NCBI GenBank assembly: GCA_002690805.1
Contig: NZFW01000024.1
Coordinates: forward strand, 12,231-76,230
DNA: 64,000 nucleotides
Source of the DNA: Flavobacteriaceae bacterium
Lineage (GTDB): Bacteria; Bacteroidota; Bacteroidia; Flavobacteriales; Flavobacteriaceae
Direction of reading: 5' to 3'
Shown here: positions 61,844 through 64,000 of the stretch, in pieces
Position numbering within the stretch: position 1 is the stretch's first letter
How the letters are laid out: every line of letters starts with the position of its first letter
The notes under the pieces: model-generated
The model's database searches: none
The model's input: the letters and a program-made list of their open reading frames with translations, nothing else
What the model was told of the DNA's origin: nothing
Made by a program: the position numbers and the translations under genes

Positions 61844-62278
61844 ATGTTACAACCTAAAAGAACAAAATTTCGTAAGGCACAAAAAGGAAGAATGAAGGGT
61901 TTTTCTCAAAGAGGAAATCAGTTATCTAATGGAATGTTTGGTATTAAGTCAACTGATTCCCACTTTATAACCTCTAGACAAATTGAAGCTGCAAGAATTG
62001 CAGCCACTCGTTACATGAAAAGAGAAGGCCAATTATGGATCAAAATTTTTCCTGACAAACCCATTACAAAAAAACCATTAGAAGTTAGAATGGGAAAGGG
62101 TAAAGGTGCTCCTGAATATTTTGTAGCTGTTGTTAAGCCTGGAAGAATAATGTTTGAAGTTGCAGGAGTCTCTTTAGATGTTGCAAAAGAAGCGCTAAGG
62201 CTTGCTGCACAAAAGCTTCCTGTTAGAACTAAATTTATCATAGCAAGAGATTATGAATCAAAAACTGATGAAAGATGA
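61844..62278 (+). CDS. rplP: 50S ribosomal protein L16
   Basis: [43 protein letters not shown]. Confidence 0.98.
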   Translation: MLQPKRTKFRKAQKGRMKGFSQRGNQLSNGMFGIKSTDSHFITSRQIEAARIAATRYMKREGQLWIKIFPDKPITKKPLEVRMGKGKGAPEYFVAVVKPGRIMFEVAGVSLDVAKEALRLAAQKLPVRTKFIIARDYESKTDER

Positions 62279-62460
62279 AACAAACTGAAATAGAAAAACT
62301 CTCATTAGAAGATATAACTGATAAACTTGAGGAGTTTAAAAAAAAATTAAGTGACTTGAGAATGTCACACTCAATTTCACCACTTGAAAATCCAATACAA
62401 ATAAGGGATGTTCGAAGGATAGTTTCACGTTTATTAACAGCAAAAAATGCAAACAAATAA
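62275..62460 (+). CDS. rpmC: 50S ribosomal protein L29
   Basis: [45 protein letters not shown]. Confidence 0.95.
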   Translation: MKQTEIEKLSLEDITDKLEEFKKKLSDLRMSHSISPLENPIQIRDVRRIVSRLLTAKNANK

Positions 62461-62479
62461 ATATATTAAGTTATAAATT

Positions 62480-62737
62480 ATGGAAAGCAGAAATCTCAGA
62501 AAAGAAAGAATCGGTGTTGTAACTAGCAATAAAATGGAAAAATCTATTATTGTTTCTGAAGTAAAGAGAACCAAACATCCAATGTATGGAAAGTATGTTC
62601 TAAAAACTAAAAAGTATACAGCTCATGATGAGATGAACGATTGTAAAATAGGTGATACAGTTAAAATAATGGAAACACGTCCATTAAGTAAATCAAAAAA
62701 TTGGAGATTAGTAGAAATAATAGAAAGAGCAAAATAA
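62480..62737 (+). CDS. rpsQ: 30S ribosomal protein S17
   Basis: [50 protein letters not shown]. Confidence 0.97.
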   Translation: MESRNLRKERIGVVTSNKMEKSIIVSEVKRTKHPMYGKYVLKTKKYTAHDEMNDCKIGDTVKIMETRPLSKSKNWRLVEIIERAK

Positions 62738-62738
62738 A

Positions 62739-63107
62739 ATGTTACAACAAGAATCAAGACTTAAGGTTGCTGATAATACCGGAGCTAAGGAAGTTCTAAC
62801 AATTAGAGTTCTAGGTGGAACAAAAAGACGTTATGCATCTGTTGGAGATAAAATTGTTATTAGTGTAAAAGATGCAACTCCTGCAGGAACAGTCAAAAAA
62901 GGTCAAGTATCAACAGCTGTAGTGGTTAGAACTACAAAGGAAATCAGAAGGCCTGATGGATCATATATTCGTTTTGACGATAACGCTTGTGTTCTTTTAA
63001 GTGAAACTGGTGAAATGAGAGGGACTAGAGTTTTTGGTCCAGTTGCTCGTGAGTTAAGAGATAGACAGTTTATGAAAATCGTTTCATTAGCACCTGAGGT
63101 GTTATAA
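62739..63107 (+). CDS. rplN: 50S ribosomal protein L14
   Basis: [40 protein letters not shown]. Confidence 0.98.
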   Translation: MLQQESRLKVADNTGAKEVLTIRVLGGTKRRYASVGDKIVISVKDATPAGTVKKGQVSTAVVVRTTKEIRRPDGSYIRFDDNACVLLSETGEMRGTRVFGPVARELRDRQFMKIVSLAPEVL

Positions 63108-63116
63108 ATTTATACA

Positions 63117-63428
63117 ATGAAAAAATTTAAAATAAGAAAAGGAGATAATGTGAGAGTTATAGCTGGAGCTCAAAAAGGAAATGAAGGAAAAGTCATAAAA
63201 ATTGTTTCAGGTTCTAATAGGGTAATCGTTGAAGGTATTAATTTAGTTAAAAAACATACTAAACCAAATGCTCAGAGTCCTCAGGGAGGTATTGTTGAAA
63301 AGGAAGCATCGATAGATATTTCTAATATTTCAATTGTCACCTCTGATGGTAAAACATCCAGAATAGGTTATCGAATTGAAGATGATAAAAAAAATCGTTA
63401 TTCAAAGAAATCTAACGAAATCATATAA
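63117..63428 (+). CDS. rplX: 50S ribosomal protein L24
   Basis: [40 protein letters not shown]. Confidence 0.97.
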   Translation: MKKFKIRKGDNVRVIAGAQKGNEGKVIKIVSGSNRVIVEGINLVKKHTKPNAQSPQGGIVEKEASIDISNISIVTSDGKTSRIGYRIEDDKKNRYSKKSNEII

Positions 63429-63430
63429 TT

Positions 63431-63982
63431 ATGAGTTATCAACCCAGGTTAAAAAAGGAATATAAAGAGAGAATAATGAATACTCTTAAACAAGAGTATA
63501 GTTATTCTAATATAATGGAGGTTCCAAGGTTAAAAAAAATAGTTTTAAGTAAAGGTGTTGGTGCAGCTGTTTCCGACAAAAAACTTATTGATTATGCAGT
63601 TGATGAATTAACTCAAATTACCGGTCAAAAGGCTGTCGCTACAATCTCAAAAAAAGATGTTGCTTCTTTTAAATTGAGAAAAGGTATGCCTATTGGGACT
63701 AAAGTAACTCTTCGCGGTGAAAGAATGTATGAATTTTTAGATAGGCTTGTAACTGTTGCATTACCTAGAGTTCGTGACTTTCAAGGAGTAAAATCAACTG
63801 GTTTTGATGGTCGTGGAAATTATAATCTAGGTGTAACTGAACAAATTATATTTCCTGAAATAGATATCGATAAAGTTAATAAAATTGGAGGAATGGATAT
63901 AACATTTGTTACAAACGCAAAAACAGATAAAGAAGCAAAATCATTATTGAACGAACTAGGCTTACCCTTTAAAAAGAATTAA
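63431..63982 (+). CDS. rplE: 50S ribosomal protein L5
   Basis: [57 protein letters not shown]. Confidence 0.97.
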   Translation: MSYQPRLKKEYKERIMNTLKQEYSYSNIMEVPRLKKIVLSKGVGAAVSDKKLIDYAVDELTQITGQKAVATISKKDVASFKLRKGMPIGTKVTLRGERMYEFLDRLVTVALPRVRDFQGVKSTGFDGRGNYNLGVTEQIIFPEIDIDKVNKIGGMDITFVTNAKTDKEAKSLLNELGLPFKKN

Positions 63983-63983
63983 T

Positions 63984-64000
63984 ATGGCAAAAGAATCAAT
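63984..64000 (+). CDS. rpsN: 30S ribosomal protein S14, first codons only (cut by window edge)
   Basis: ATG GCA AAA GAA TCA = MAKES, directly after rplE as in spc operons. Confidence 0.7.

Noticed and set aside
1-64000. Mobile elements, prophage, CRISPR-Cas, toxin-antitoxin or restriction-modification systems
   Set aside because: No transposase, integrase, Cas, methyltransferase/endonuclease or phage structural proteins among the ORFs; the XRE gene pairs with a membrane protein, not a recognisable toxin.

Overview
The window is a chromosomal segment of an AT-rich Flavobacteriia-type Bacteroidota genome, almost entirely gene-dense housekeeping DNA. It contains: adk-obg and a small envelope/nucleotide block; aroA-queA-rlmN-polyprenyl synthase-dnaG; nadE diverging from gldBC; a complete dcw cell-division/peptidoglycan cluster (mraZ to ftsZ); a tRNA-Arg followed by a small accessory block (membrane protein + XRE regulator, YwaF-like membrane protein); rpe/rpoD/pnp/rpsO/accD/fba; a BamA/TamA-like protein, TrmH and PorT; trkAH; rarA/rlmB; an isolated SusC/SusD/lipoprotein operon without CAZymes; and the fused str-S10-spc ribosomal operon. 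I saw no CRISPR array, transposase, integrase or phage module, and no obvious new multi-gene defence system. The observations most worth following up are: (1) a 16-bp perfect inverted repeat whose arms abut the -33 and -7 elements of a Bacteroidota promoter, in front of the membrane-protein/XRE operon; (2) a 303-aa Mpl/Mur-ligase-like protein with a broken P-loop and no C-terminal domain, next to a deacetylase-like protein that also lacks catalytic motifs; (3) loss of zinc-ligand cysteines in both DnaG and AccD; (4) three GTGG boxes at exact 10-bp period before mraZ; (5) an orphan SusCD-lipoprotein transporter with a DSWGDGWNG domain. All homology calls are from motif and family recognition by eye. 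No searches were run.
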